From Paenibacillus sp. UNC499MF (GTDB lineage: Bacteria; Bacillota; Bacilli; Paenibacillales; NBRC-103111), in NCBI RefSeq assembly GCF_900107975.1, contig NZ_FNVF01000015.1:1-64000 (forward strand): a stretch of 64,000 bases of DNA. Direction: 5' to 3'. Position 1 is the first letter of the stretch. Each line of letters opens with the position of its first letter. The notes under the pieces are model-generated. The model made no database searches and was not told where the DNA came from. It saw nothing but the letters and a program-made list of their open reading frames with translations. Shown here in pieces: positions 7,849-16,486 of the stretch. The position numbers were made by a program, and so were the translations under genes.

Positions 7849-10800
7849 CACTTCACTAATTCGATTTCGATTGACTTGCCGTCTACCGCATCGAATTCAA
7901 CGGTGGTTGTCGCGGCGCCTGTGCTGAGGATGCGCGCTTCGCTGCTTGGCTTTTTCAAAAGCCATAAGCCGTTCAATGTGACCGTGACCTTTTTCAGTAC
8001 GCTTTGTTTTAGCACGTCGGCATTCGGTATGGACTGGTTCGGATATTTAGGCAAACGAAGATCGGGATCGGCGACGCTCAGTACAACTTCATTCGTGTCC
8101 GTCTGCCGGACGATCGCCGTAATCGGATCGCTGCTGCCGTACAGCAAACCTTTGTTAACCGGCGTGCCGCTGTTAAAGATCGCATATCCCGTCAGCAGCT
8201 TGCCCGGCTCGGTATTTTGAACGATATGAGCGCTGCTGTCCTTCTGCAGCACGGTATATTGGGTATTGTTCGCGAAATCGGCTGTCCCTTGAGCGCCGGC
8301 TCCGACTTTAATCGCATACTCATAGCCGGAAGACGCCGGAGCCGTGCCATGATTAATGTACGCAGTCGTATAATGGCCGGACGTATCCGCGGTTCCCGAG
8401 CTGTCCTTGGAATGCTGTATTCCCCGAGCTATAACCGTGCCTGCCGGATTCGGCAGCACGTATCCGTTGCCGTATGGATCCACGATCCATGCTTTGGTTG
8501 TTCCGGTAACGGTATTCGTATAAGTCGGGCTTACGACCGGCGTAGTGGAATTATACCAGAAAGGCGTCGAGCCGCTTGGCATATACGATTGAAACAAGAC
8601 AGTTTCCGTCGGATGTACCACATCCGTATTTCCGATGTCCGAGCCTAGGCTAACAATCTTATCCCCGAAGAAAAAGACGGATTTGTTCGCTTTAAAGCTC
8701 GTATCGTAGACGGTATCCTGAAGCTTCATGGCGAAAAGACCATATTGGTTCTTAAGAGATACGCCTCCCGCAAACGTACTGTTTGTAAAAGACCTTGTCG
8801 GTCCGCCTTCGGGAAGCGCAAGCTCGTTCAGGGACAAATGCTTGACCGTCGTGCCCGGCCAGCGGCTGAAATCCCACCCCGCGCCGACGTTAATTCCGCT
8901 TTCAATAATTCCGGAAGTCGGACCGTTATTGATTATCTGCAAATTGCCGTAACTCTGATACCGGCCGTATATATTTTCCGAAAGATTCTCCGTCGTTTGC
9001 GGGTCGAATTTATTGGACGCTTCGAAATCCCAGGCGTATTGGCTCCAGCCTTTGAGGCCGACCAACTTGTCGTTGATTCTGTTGACCGCAAGCGCGCCGT
9101 AAGGCTTCACCCAAAAGCCCTGCGGATTAGCTTTTGGACTGAATCCCGCTTTCGAGAGCGAATCCGCCAGCTGCAGGCCGCCAAGCGTATCCAAATAAGA
9201 AACGCCATACGTATCCGCCGACGGGAACAGCTCGTTTTGCAGCAATATCGACTGCGGGTCCCACAGTCTCATGAAAGTGGAGGCTAATTCACTATCGGTC
9301 GGGCTCTTCGCAAGCGCCAAGTAAGCGTATGCCGGAAGAATGCCTGTGATGGGTCTTGTTTGACTGGGGAAACGGCCTGTCGCACCGATCGGCATATCGT
9401 ATTTGTTGGAAATCTGTTCAATGGTGAGCAGGCCTTTTTTGATATTGCCGAATGCGGAGTCGGACAGCGCAAACGGCGTACCATTCAGGAAATAAGTGAT
9501 TAATGACGCGGCATGAAGCGCATCCGGTCCGTAAGCGTTCAGGTACACGCCCCTGTGATGGAACAGGGAGCCGTCCGGCTTGATCGTTCCGGCATAGCCG
9601 GGAGCGGTTTGCAGCGCTTGCTCGTACATGCCGATCAGACCTTTCATGTACTGGACTTTTTTAGGCGTATTATCCATACCGAGCACATAGAGCAGATCGT
9701 ACAGGAACTTCGTCCGGAATTCGTCCGGCGTCGTTTCCACGTATACGGAATTATCGAACGTTTTGCCGAAATTGGAATACCAGAAGCTGGTTCTGGACTC
9801 GCGTTCAAATATTCCCGCTTCCTTCAGTTCGCTGCGCATCAAATAAACCGCATGAAAATATCCGTTGTTTTTGTTCATTTCATGATCCTGCGTACCGAGC
9901 GCGCTGCCTTCCGCCCAGCCTTGATCGTTCATATAATCGAACACATCGATCACTTTCTGCTTGCTGGCCGCATTTCCATTGATTTTGTAATCAAAAACGA
10001 GCGGAAGGAGCACTCTTTTGCTGACATCCTCACCGAATTTGCGCAAGTGCGGGTCGCGGCTCGCATACAGAGCGTCGCCGGTTATCGAACCATCGGGATG
10101 TCTCGTGATATCCAGCGTATTGTAAGCTGCAAGCCCCGCCGTAATAAAAGCCTGAAGCGAGTCGTATCTTGTTTTCAGTGGGCCCGTCAAGCCCGCATAT
10201 TGAAGCGCATCGCCATAAATCCACTTTTCATATTTATCCGCAATCGCGTCAAACGCCTGGATCTGCTGCGGAGTGATCGCCGGTTCCAACGGAATCGTAG
10301 GCTGCTGCTGACTGTACAAATAAACATTATCCCAAGTACTGGCGCCTACATCGATACCGGGTTTAGGCATCTGGTAATCCGCGGACCGGGCTTTAATCAT
10401 GGATGAAGAGAACTCCAGATTATCGAAGTAAAGACTGCCGGAAGGAACCGAAGCGGGAGGGACAATCTGCATCGTTTCGAGCGCATTGCTTTGGCTTTTC
10501 GTGTAGGCGGGATTATTCCCCTCCTCCCTGAATTTAACCCAGACGGCCCGCCATCCTTTGAAGTTAAGATTCACACCGAAAGAGTAATGATAAATGCCGC
10601 TGTTGATTTCATTGATTTTGCCGAAATTAAACGTGACTTTGTCATTCACCGGCGATTCGTTGTAGATCCACAGCTTCATGCCGCCGTTCTTGACGTTGGC
10701 CGCCGCCAGATTGGCCGGCTGGGTATCGCGGAGCTTAGATCCGTTGGACCAGGTCCATCGCAGACTGCTCAGGCCGTGCTTGTAATGCTTGCCGGAAATG

Positions 10801-10988
10801 GCTGCGGAGCCGCCGTTTTCTACGGTCCATGTCGACGGAACCGCCGCCGCTTCAAACGATTCGGTCTGGGAATAATCGTCTGCGGCTAACGTCTTAGCAG
10901 GAACTGAAGTCCAGACGGTCGCCAGTATCGCCGCTGCCGTCAGGAAGCTGATCCCCTTTTTCCATACGCTTGCCCATCTTTGGTTCAT
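7848..10988 (-). CDS. Secreted polysaccharide lyase family 8 (chondroitin/hyaluronan lyase-like)
   Basis: A 1046-residue exported protein. A signal peptide (positive start, hydrophobic stretch, likely cleavage after TLAA near residue 35) is followed by a beta-sandwich N-terminal domain, an alpha/alpha-toroid and C-terminal beta-sandwich domains, the layout of chondroitin ABC-type PL8 enzymes, whose length it matches. Candidate catalytic residues are His and Tyr in HHRGVYLNAYGPDAL near 480-490 and Arg in GATGRFPSQTRP near 545. PL8 enzymes eliminate uronic-acid polymers to 4,5-unsaturated oligosaccharides outside the cell. The two sulfatases and the sugar importer nearby favour sulfated glycosaminoglycans, though xanthan cannot be excluded. 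Last gene of the operon. The ATG at 10988 has GGAGG 7 bases before it. Confidence 0.88.
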   Translation of the reverse strand: MNQRWASVWKKGISFLTAAAILATVWTSVPAKTLAADDYSQTESFEAAAVPSTWTVENGGSAAISGKHYKHGLSSLRWTWSNGSKLRDTQPANLAAANVKNGGMKLWIYNESPVNDKVTFNFGKINEINSGIYHYSFGVNLNFKGWRAVWVKFREEGNNPAYTKSQSNALETMQIVPPASVPSGSLYFDNLEFSSSMIKARSADYQMPKPGIDVGASTWDNVYLYSQQQPTIPLEPAITPQQIQAFDAIADKYEKWIYGDALQYAGLTGPLKTRYDSLQAFITAGLAAYNTLDITRHPDGSITGDALYASRDPHLRKFGEDVSKRVLLPLVFDYKINGNAASKQKVIDVFDYMNDQGWAEGSALGTQDHEMNKNNGYFHAVYLMRSELKEAGIFERESRTSFWYSNFGKTFDNSVYVETTPDEFRTKFLYDLLYVLGMDNTPKKVQYMKGLIGMYEQALQTAPGYAGTIKPDGSLFHHRGVYLNAYGPDALHAASLITYFLNGTPFALSDSAFGNIKKGLLTIEQISNKYDMPIGATGRFPSQTRPITGILPAYAYLALAKSPTDSELASTFMRLWDPQSILLQNELFPSADTYGVSYLDTLGGLQLADSLSKAGFSPKANPQGFWVKPYGALAVNRINDKLVGLKGWSQYAWDFEASNKFDPQTTENLSENIYGRYQSYGNLQIINNGPTSGIIESGINVGAGWDFSRWPGTTVKHLSLNELALPEGGPTRSFTNSTFAGGVSLKNQYGLFAMKLQDTVYDTSFKANKSVFFFGDKIVSLGSDIGNTDVVHPTETVLFQSYMPSGSTPFWYNSTTPVVSPTYTNTVTGTTKAWIVDPYGNGYVLPNPAGTVIARGIQHSKDSSGTADTSGHYTTAYINHGTAPASSGYEYAIKVGAGAQGTADFANNTQYTVLQKDSSAHIVQNTEPGKLLTGYAIFNSGTPVNKGLLYGSSDPITAIVRQTDTNEVVLSVADPDLRLPKYPNQSIPNADVLKQSVLKKVTVTLNGLWLLKKPSSEARILSTGAATTTVEFDAVDGKSIEIELVK

Positions 10989-11133
10989 CACTTATCCTCC
11001 CTTGAATAGGTTCCTTGTCCAGGAACGAATGTATATGAAAGAAGCCCGCTTTGTCCAAGGACATTGTCAATACGTCCTCTTACAAAACGAGCCTCCAGTC
11101 ATCCAGTCGGCATTGGGTTCACCCGCGGTGAAG

Positions 11134-12669
11134 TTATTTTAATCGCTTATAATCGTCTACGGTAAAGTCTTTGTCCGTATCCCAATTCGGGAACGAAAAA
11201 TCGTTTCGGCTGACGTTCACACCGCCTGATTTTATTTTGCCGATCGCATCGTCCAAGCCTTTGTTGGCCTTGTCGTTATATGCCCTGAGCGCTCCGGCCC
11301 AATCCTTCTGCGCACCCGTCAGCCCCGCCTGCAAAATCTCTCCGAAAGCCGGCCTGATCTTCGGCTGCGATAAGGCGCCCAGCTCGACGATCACTTTCGC
11401 CGTTTGCGGGTTTCTTACCGCGTAGTTCGGACGCTCGTGCAGCAAATCCTTGTGAAGCCGGACAAACTGCTCGAACTCGGGATACGGATACAGCTTTTTG
11501 TCGTTATTGATGCTTTCGATCGGGGTCAACGCAACACCCTTGTTCAAGTAGTTCTCGTAAAACAACGGCGATGCGAAGCCGTTCTCGATAAACTCACCGG
11601 TTTCCTTCGGATGCTTCGTATGGGCGGAAATCAAATACCCGGTCCCGGTAGCCCGGTTGTAATAATAACCCGGTTTGCTGCCGTCCTGCGTAGGCACTGC
11701 GGCCAGCCCGAAATTCGCGCCCGGCGTGTCGCGTTTGATGATCCACATCCGCGCGCGGCCTTCTATGAAAAACGCGGCTTTCGCCTGTCCGAACAGGACG
11801 GTGGCCTCCGCCAGCTTCATCGTATAAGATGACGGAAGGATACTGCCGTCGTTCTTCAATTCGTTCAGGAAAGCGAAGGAATCAATCGTCGCTTTGGAAT
11901 CGAACGCATACGTTCCTGTTTTGTAGTTAAAACGATAGGAGCCGTCACCCACCTCTTCCTTGTTCAGACCGGCCGCCAGCCCGTCGACAATTTTGGTGAT
12001 TCCCGAAGCCGTGGCGCTTTCCCCTCCGCTGAAGACGAGGCCGTAAACGTCTCCTTTGCCTTTTTCCGTGACGGTTCTGGCCATGCTGCGCAGCTCGTCC
12101 CACGTCTTCGGCGGCTTTTCTGGATCAAGGCCCGCGTTTTTAAGCACATCCTTGTTGTAGTAGAGAATGGAAGTGAGGACAGGGCCGGTGATCGGCCAGG
12201 AATAAGTTTTGCCGTCGATCATATTGACGCCTTCCTGGAAAGAGCCTTCGGCGAACTGCTTCTTCCATTGGTCCGACACAATCCCGTCAAACGGCAGCGC
12301 CCAGCCGCTTGCGACAACCGTCCGGACATCCGTATTTTGCGGAGTCACGAATACGTCCGGCAGCTCGTTCGAGGTTGCGGCAGCCTGGATGGCCGTATGA
12401 TATTCGGCCCAGGGCATGTATTTGGCCTCGACGCGTACTTTGCCTTTATGCTTTTCGTTGTAGGCTTTGACCATACGCTGGCCGGGACTGTCGTCGCCTT
12501 TCAGAAAATCGTCGCCCCCCCATAAGGTGAGAACAACCTCTTTGCCATCCTCCGGCGCCGATTTGCCGTTTGCTTCTGCCGCTTTGTCGGAAATTCCCGA
12601 GCATCCGCTCAGAAGCAGTACGGCGCATAACGCAAGCGCCCCTCCCGCTTTCCCTTGTTTGTTCGACAT
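11134..12669 (-). CDS. ABC transporter sugar-binding lipoprotein (family 1)
   Basis: A 511-residue extracellular solute-binding protein of the CUT1 type. The lipobox LLLSGC ends near residue 23, so the mature protein is a lipid-anchored lipoprotein. The family-1 pattern (LTLWGGDDFLKG near the head, then YMPWAEYHTAIQAA and the hinge stretch PVLTSILYYNKDVLKNAGLDP) is clear. It should deliver oligosaccharides, probably unsaturated GAG di- or oligosaccharides made by the adjacent lyase, to the two permeases. No ATPase gene is in the locus, so a shared MsmX-type ATPase is presumably used. The ATG at 12669 is chosen for GGAG just upstream and for the lipoprotein signal. Confidence 0.9.
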   Translation of the reverse strand: MSNKQGKAGGALALCAVLLLSGCSGISDKAAEANGKSAPEDGKEVVLTLWGGDDFLKGDDSPGQRMVKAYNEKHKGKVRVEAKYMPWAEYHTAIQAAATSNELPDVFVTPQNTDVRTVVASGWALPFDGIVSDQWKKQFAEGSFQEGVNMIDGKTYSWPITGPVLTSILYYNKDVLKNAGLDPEKPPKTWDELRSMARTVTEKGKGDVYGLVFSGGESATASGITKIVDGLAAGLNKEEVGDGSYRFNYKTGTYAFDSKATIDSFAFLNELKNDGSILPSSYTMKLAEATVLFGQAKAAFFIEGRARMWIIKRDTPGANFGLAAVPTQDGSKPGYYYNRATGTGYLISAHTKHPKETGEFIENGFASPLFYENYLNKGVALTPIESINNDKKLYPYPEFEQFVRLHKDLLHERPNYAVRNPQTAKVIVELGALSQPKIRPAFGEILQAGLTGAQKDWAGALRAYNDKANKGLDDAIGKIKSGGVNVSRNDFSFPNWDTDKDFTVDDYKRLK

Positions 12670-12717
12670 GAGTTCTCCATCCTTAGTCCGATCGGACATT
12701 ATTTTTTTGAAATGTAA

Positions 12718-13560
12718 CTATCCTTTAACGGCTCCGGCAACTCCTTCGATAAAGTAACGCTGGAGCGCTATGAATACGGCGAGAATCGGCAGCAGCGAGA
12801 TGCTTGCGGCCGCCGCCATCCCCGTCCAGTCCATCGTCTGTTCGCCCACAAACTGATACATCCCCACGCCGAGCGTGCGAAGCTCGGGTTTGGATAACGT
12901 GAACACAAGCGGCATCAAAAACGCGTTCCAAGTCCACATGAACTGCATGATGGCGGACGTCGCGATGACCGGTTTGGCCAGCGGCAGCATAATTTGCGCA
13001 AAAGTGCGGAAAAATCCGCTGCCGTCCATTTCGGCCGATTCCTCCAGCTCCTTCGGCAAGCCTCTGAAGTAAGCGACGAAAAGCAGAATAAACAGCACAT
13101 GCCCCCCTCCGACTTCGGCCAGAATAACGCCCCAGATGGAGTTGTTCAGACCTATTTCATTCACCAGCATGTAGGTCGGAATGATCGTATAACCTTTGGG
13201 CATGAACATCGTGGCTGTGATAGCCGAGATGAACAGCAGCCTTCCGCGAAAGCGGTAGCGGCCGATCGCATAGCCTGTGAGCGAGCAAACCGCAATGACG
13301 ATGAGCACGACAGAGACGGTAACCACAACCGTATTCCAGAAATAGACCGAGAAATGCGCCGTCTCCCAGGCCCGCCGGTAATTAGCGAATTGGAACTTCT
13401 CAGGCAAAAGCGAGATGCCCGATGTGATGTATTCATTGTTCGTTTTGAACGAGGACAACAGCATCCAGACGAACGGATAGATCCACACAATGCCCACGCC
13501 GATGAGCCCCAGATGGGCCGCCACGAGAAACGGCGAAGAGCCTCCCCGTTTTCTTTTCAT
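12718..13560 (-). CDS. CUT1 ABC transporter permease (MalG-like)
   Basis: About 280 residues with six predicted membrane helices and the EAA loop EESAEMDGSGFFRTFAQIMLP that contacts the ATPase. A partner of the permease encoded just upstream. The ATG at 13560 follows GGGGAAGAGG; an alternative ATG at 13584 overlaps the previous stop as ATGA, so coupling is likely with either. The role in oligosaccharide import is inferred from the binding protein downstream. Confidence 0.88.
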   Translation of the reverse strand: MKRKRGGSSPFLVAAHLGLIGVGIVWIYPFVWMLLSSFKTNNEYITSGISLLPEKFQFANYRRAWETAHFSVYFWNTVVVTVSVVLIVIAVCSLTGYAIGRYRFRGRLLFISAITATMFMPKGYTIIPTYMLVNEIGLNNSIWGVILAEVGGGHVLFILLFVAYFRGLPKELEESAEMDGSGFFRTFAQIMLPLAKPVIATSAIMQFMWTWNAFLMPLVFTLSKPELRTLGVGMYQFVGEQTMDWTGMAAAASISLLPILAVFIALQRYFIEGVAGAVKG

Positions 13561-13580
13561 GTTGCCTCTTCCCCTTCCCG

Positions 13581-14555
13581 TCATCTACCCGCGCCCGCGG
13601 ATCTCCGCCCGCCGCTCAGCCTGACAAGCAGCCCCAGAAGCAGCGAGATAAACATCACGGCTATGCCGTATACAACACCCGCGGCCGAAGCGAAGCCGAT
13701 CCTTGCCTCTCCTTTGCCGGCGAACGCATACCGGTAGATATAGATATCCACCATATCCGTTTTAAAAGCGGGGCCACCTTCGGTCATTGATTTCACCAGA
13801 TCGAAAACATGCAGGGCATTGACTGCCGACACCAGCAAAATCACGGTTCCTACCGGAATGAGTAGAGGCAGGGTGATATAGCGAAACAGTTGCAAGTGAG
13901 AAGCGCCGTCGATGCGGGCCGCCTCAAACAGCTCTTTCGGCAGCGATTGGATGCCGGCCAGCCAATAAATCAGCTTCATGCCGAAGCTTTTCCAGATGCC
14001 TACGAGAATGACAATAAGCAGAGCGGTGTCCGCGGAGCCCAGCCAATCGACCGGTTTATGTATGATTCCGATTTGGAGCAGGATCTCATTGACCAGTCCT
14101 TTGTAAGCTCCGAAAATAAAGCGCATCACGAGTCCGACCACTGCGGTCGTCGTCACCACCGGCAAAAAATAAATCGTACGGTACAGGACCTTGCCGCGTA
14201 TCCAGTCCGCATTCAGCAGAAGTGCCATCAAAAGCGCGAGAGGCACCTGGATACTGACAAGCCAAACCATAAAAACAAGACTGTTGCGAAACGCGTTCCA
14301 GAACAGCGGGTCGGCCAGCGTTTCCCGGAAGTTGTCCCATCCGATGAACATATGCAGCGGTCCGTAACCCGACCAGTCGAAAAAAGCATACACATAGCTC
14401 ATCGCTATGGGATATACCGTGAACGATAAAAACAGAATCAGCTGCGGCGCGATAAACAGCCAGCACCACAACGCCTTCCGGCTGCGGTAATGAAGCCTGA
14501 AACGCTTGCGCTCAGCGCTTTTACGGGAATGTGTCTGCACGGCAGTTTCCATCAT
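13581..14555 (-). CDS. CUT1 ABC transporter permease (MalF/UgpA-like)
   Basis: A 324-residue inner-membrane permease: a basic N-terminus, then LWCWLFIAPQLILFLSF as first helix, and the EAA loop EAARIDGASHLQLFRYITLPLL near 215. Forms the heterodimeric channel with the following permease. The downstream gene starts at or just after its stop. It lies 168 bases after the DUF3604 gene, with GGGG just before the ATG. Confidence 0.9.
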   Translation of the reverse strand: MMETAVQTHSRKSAERKRFRLHYRSRKALWCWLFIAPQLILFLSFTVYPIAMSYVYAFFDWSGYGPLHMFIGWDNFRETLADPLFWNAFRNSLVFMVWLVSIQVPLALLMALLLNADWIRGKVLYRTIYFLPVVTTTAVVGLVMRFIFGAYKGLVNEILLQIGIIHKPVDWLGSADTALLIVILVGIWKSFGMKLIYWLAGIQSLPKELFEAARIDGASHLQLFRYITLPLLIPVGTVILLVSAVNALHVFDLVKSMTEGGPAFKTDMVDIYIYRYAFAGKGEARIGFASAAGVVYGIAVMFISLLLGLLVRLSGGRRSAGAGR

Positions 14556-14722
14556 GTGCCCCTTTCTCTTAAAACCCGTCGCGGATCTCCCGATTGCATA
14601 ATAAAAAGACCTCCCCCATGAAAGTGTTCAAGGGCAGACGTCTCCGGTCGTCCGGTATTCGTCATGCAAAATCGTTAGGAATCGTTTTGAAACGTCTTGC
14701 TGCTGGCTGTCGGCTGCTTCCC

Positions 14723-16228
14723 TCAGGCAAGCGCATAGATCGGGGATAACCAGGCACACTGGCCGTTCATCTGCCGGATTTCGACGTGATACACGTCGCA
14801 CTCGGACTCTACGGCATCGTCGATCCAGGTTTCCCGCAGCGTATACAGCCGTTCTTCCACGGCACGGTGAATCATGAAGGCTTCGGAATTATACGCCCTT
14901 AGATGGGTAGTACGGTTCCCTTCAAGCAGTTCTCCGATTGCGGCCGATATGATGCCGCCATTCAGTTCCACGCTCACCACCGTGCCGAGGTCACCCTCCA
15001 CTTCCAGAATGAGTCCTGCCGTATGAGGATGCAGCGTGGTGGGATTGCGGAATGTCGTACATGTCCATTCCACGGTTGTATCCGTCTGCCGGGAGATTTC
15101 GTTGCTGAGCGCGTTCATAGCGGGGTTGTCCTTCAAATCCGGCGTCGGGGCCAGAATGCTTCGGCCGCGGAAGCACGTTTCCACCGACAGGAGGTTCCCC
15201 GCATGGATCTCGGCTTTCCCCTGCCAGGCATATCCGTTCCTGGCGTTGCCCCAGCCGCATTCGACTTTTACTTTATATTTGCGGCTTCCGGTGCCGGAAT
15301 TCGGCTGCGGAGCGGTCAGATCTTCGCCGTTGAAAACTTTGAACGGCTTCACGTTTTTGAAAACGACGACTTTGTCGATTTGATCGCTTGCCGTTATCTC
15401 CAAAGCGAAATTCCGCTTCGCCCCCTGTACTTCGCTGCCCATGGGAGCTCCGTTGAGCGTAAAGCCGCAGCGAATTTTATCGCCCGTCACGGCATACGTC
15501 CGCCTCGCCAGAATCGCGTCCCAAATCGCTTCGCGTGTTTTCGATTCGGCCAGAACGGCTAAACGGCCGTCGCCGTACGATCCCGGATAGCCGGCATGAT
15601 GATCCGTGGAGCCCACGAAGCCGAAACGAAGCTTGCGTTTCAGCGCCGCATACACGCTTGATCTGGAGTCCCGGGGACCCATATCGTGGTAGTACGGATA
15701 GGGACTTTGATCCGATAATCCGCTGCCGTGCTTGGAGTACACTTCCACAATCGGGCTGGCTTCCGGATCGAAGCTTTCCCAATTGCCGCCGCGATAGCCG
15801 GGCGTGTAACCGACATGATGCGGGACCGCAATAACCCTGTACTTCCTTAGCTGCTCCAGGATCGCTGCGGTCGAGCTCCCCCCGACTAACGGAAGATCGT
15901 CATCCGGCGATAAGAAGTGATGGTCGCCGTATCGGCTCGAATGTGCTTCGTAGCCTTGAAACGTAACAAACTCGTGCGGGACGTGGAACGATTTAACCGT
16001 TTCGCGTACATGTTCCCAGCTTCCGCGCAGTTTGGCGAAACCCTCCGTATGGAAATCGACCAAATATTCAAGCCCCTGCGTACGATCCGGCATATCGTGC
16101 CAAGATGCATGCCCGATAATGGCGCAAAAATCCAATTGGCTCCTGGCAGCCTTCAGCGCGTTTTCCAACCCGCCAAAGCCGTAACTGATTCCGCAGTGAT
16201 TATGTAAATCTCCCCAATATAAATTCAT
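14723..16228 (-). CDS. DUF3604-family PHP-like protein
   Basis: About 501 residues of the DUF3604 family, related to PHP metal-dependent hydrolases. Candidate metal ligands are seen in YWGDLHNHCGI at the head, IIGHASWHD, VPHHVGYTP and STDHHAGYPG. The N-terminal two thirds carries this domain; a beta-rich C-terminal part follows. The biochemical role of the family is poorly defined. Here it lies between a sulfatase and an importer for GAG-type sugars, suggesting action on a sugar phosphate, sulfate or modified oligosaccharide; that is inference. The ATG at 16228 is preferred because the family begins at YWGD; a GTG at 16285 overlaps the stop of the GH88-like remnant (GTGA) and is a possible older start. 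Confidence 0.8.
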   Translation of the reverse strand: MNLYWGDLHNHCGISYGFGGLENALKAARSQLDFCAIIGHASWHDMPDRTQGLEYLVDFHTEGFAKLRGSWEHVRETVKSFHVPHEFVTFQGYEAHSSRYGDHHFLSPDDDLPLVGGSSTAAILEQLRKYRVIAVPHHVGYTPGYRGGNWESFDPEASPIVEVYSKHGSGLSDQSPYPYYHDMGPRDSRSSVYAALKRKLRFGFVGSTDHHAGYPGSYGDGRLAVLAESKTREAIWDAILARRTYAVTGDKIRCGFTLNGAPMGSEVQGAKRNFALEITASDQIDKVVVFKNVKPFKVFNGEDLTAPQPNSGTGSRKYKVKVECGWGNARNGYAWQGKAEIHAGNLLSVETCFRGRSILAPTPDLKDNPAMNALSNEISRQTDTTVEWTCTTFRNPTTLHPHTAGLILEVEGDLGTVVSVELNGGIISAAIGELLEGNRTTHLRAYNSEAFMIHRAVEERLYTLRETWIDDAVESECDVYHVEIRQMNGQCAWLSPIYALA

Positions 16229-16281
16229 TCTCTGCCCATCTCCTGTCGTTCCGTCAAGATTGATGACCGGTACCCTTTTGT

Positions 16282-16401
16282 TCACCAGAACGTTTCTTTC
16301 TGTCCGCGCAGTTTCGTCAGAGCTTCAGCGAAAAAGTAATCGCCATAGATCCAGCCGGTGCCGATATTATCGTTTCCCGGGAATTTGCCGGTTCCATGCA
16401 G
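16282..16401 (-). pseudogene. C-terminal remnant of a GH88-type unsaturated glucuronyl hydrolase
   Basis: Thirty-nine codons ending in TGA read HGTGKFPGNDNIGTGWIYGD followed by YFFAEALTKLRGQKETFW. The pattern WIYGDYFFAEAL before a terminal tryptophan matches my memory of the end of GH88 enzymes, which hydrolyse the unsaturated disaccharides made by PL8 lyases. There is no start codon and a TGA lies directly upstream in frame (16402-16404), so only the tail survives. It sits between the sulfatase stop (16487) and the DUF3604 start, exactly where such a gene would be expected. Family assignment rests on this short stretch only. Confidence 0.5.
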
Positions 16402-16486
16402 TCAGATTACTTCCTCCTGCCTTATGCGCCCGCTCTTCTTCCACCCATTTCATCCGCATCTGCCGCAGACACTTTCCCCCGCCTCC

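Noticed and set aside
9513-10406. 297-residue plus-strand ORF opposite the PL8 gene
   Set aside because: The opposite strand encodes an intact signal peptide and PL8 domains; this frame is Arg- and Ile-rich and matches no family.
12994-13737. 247-residue plus-strand ORF over the permease genes
   Set aside because: Highly charged shadow of hydrophobic permease codons; spans two real genes.
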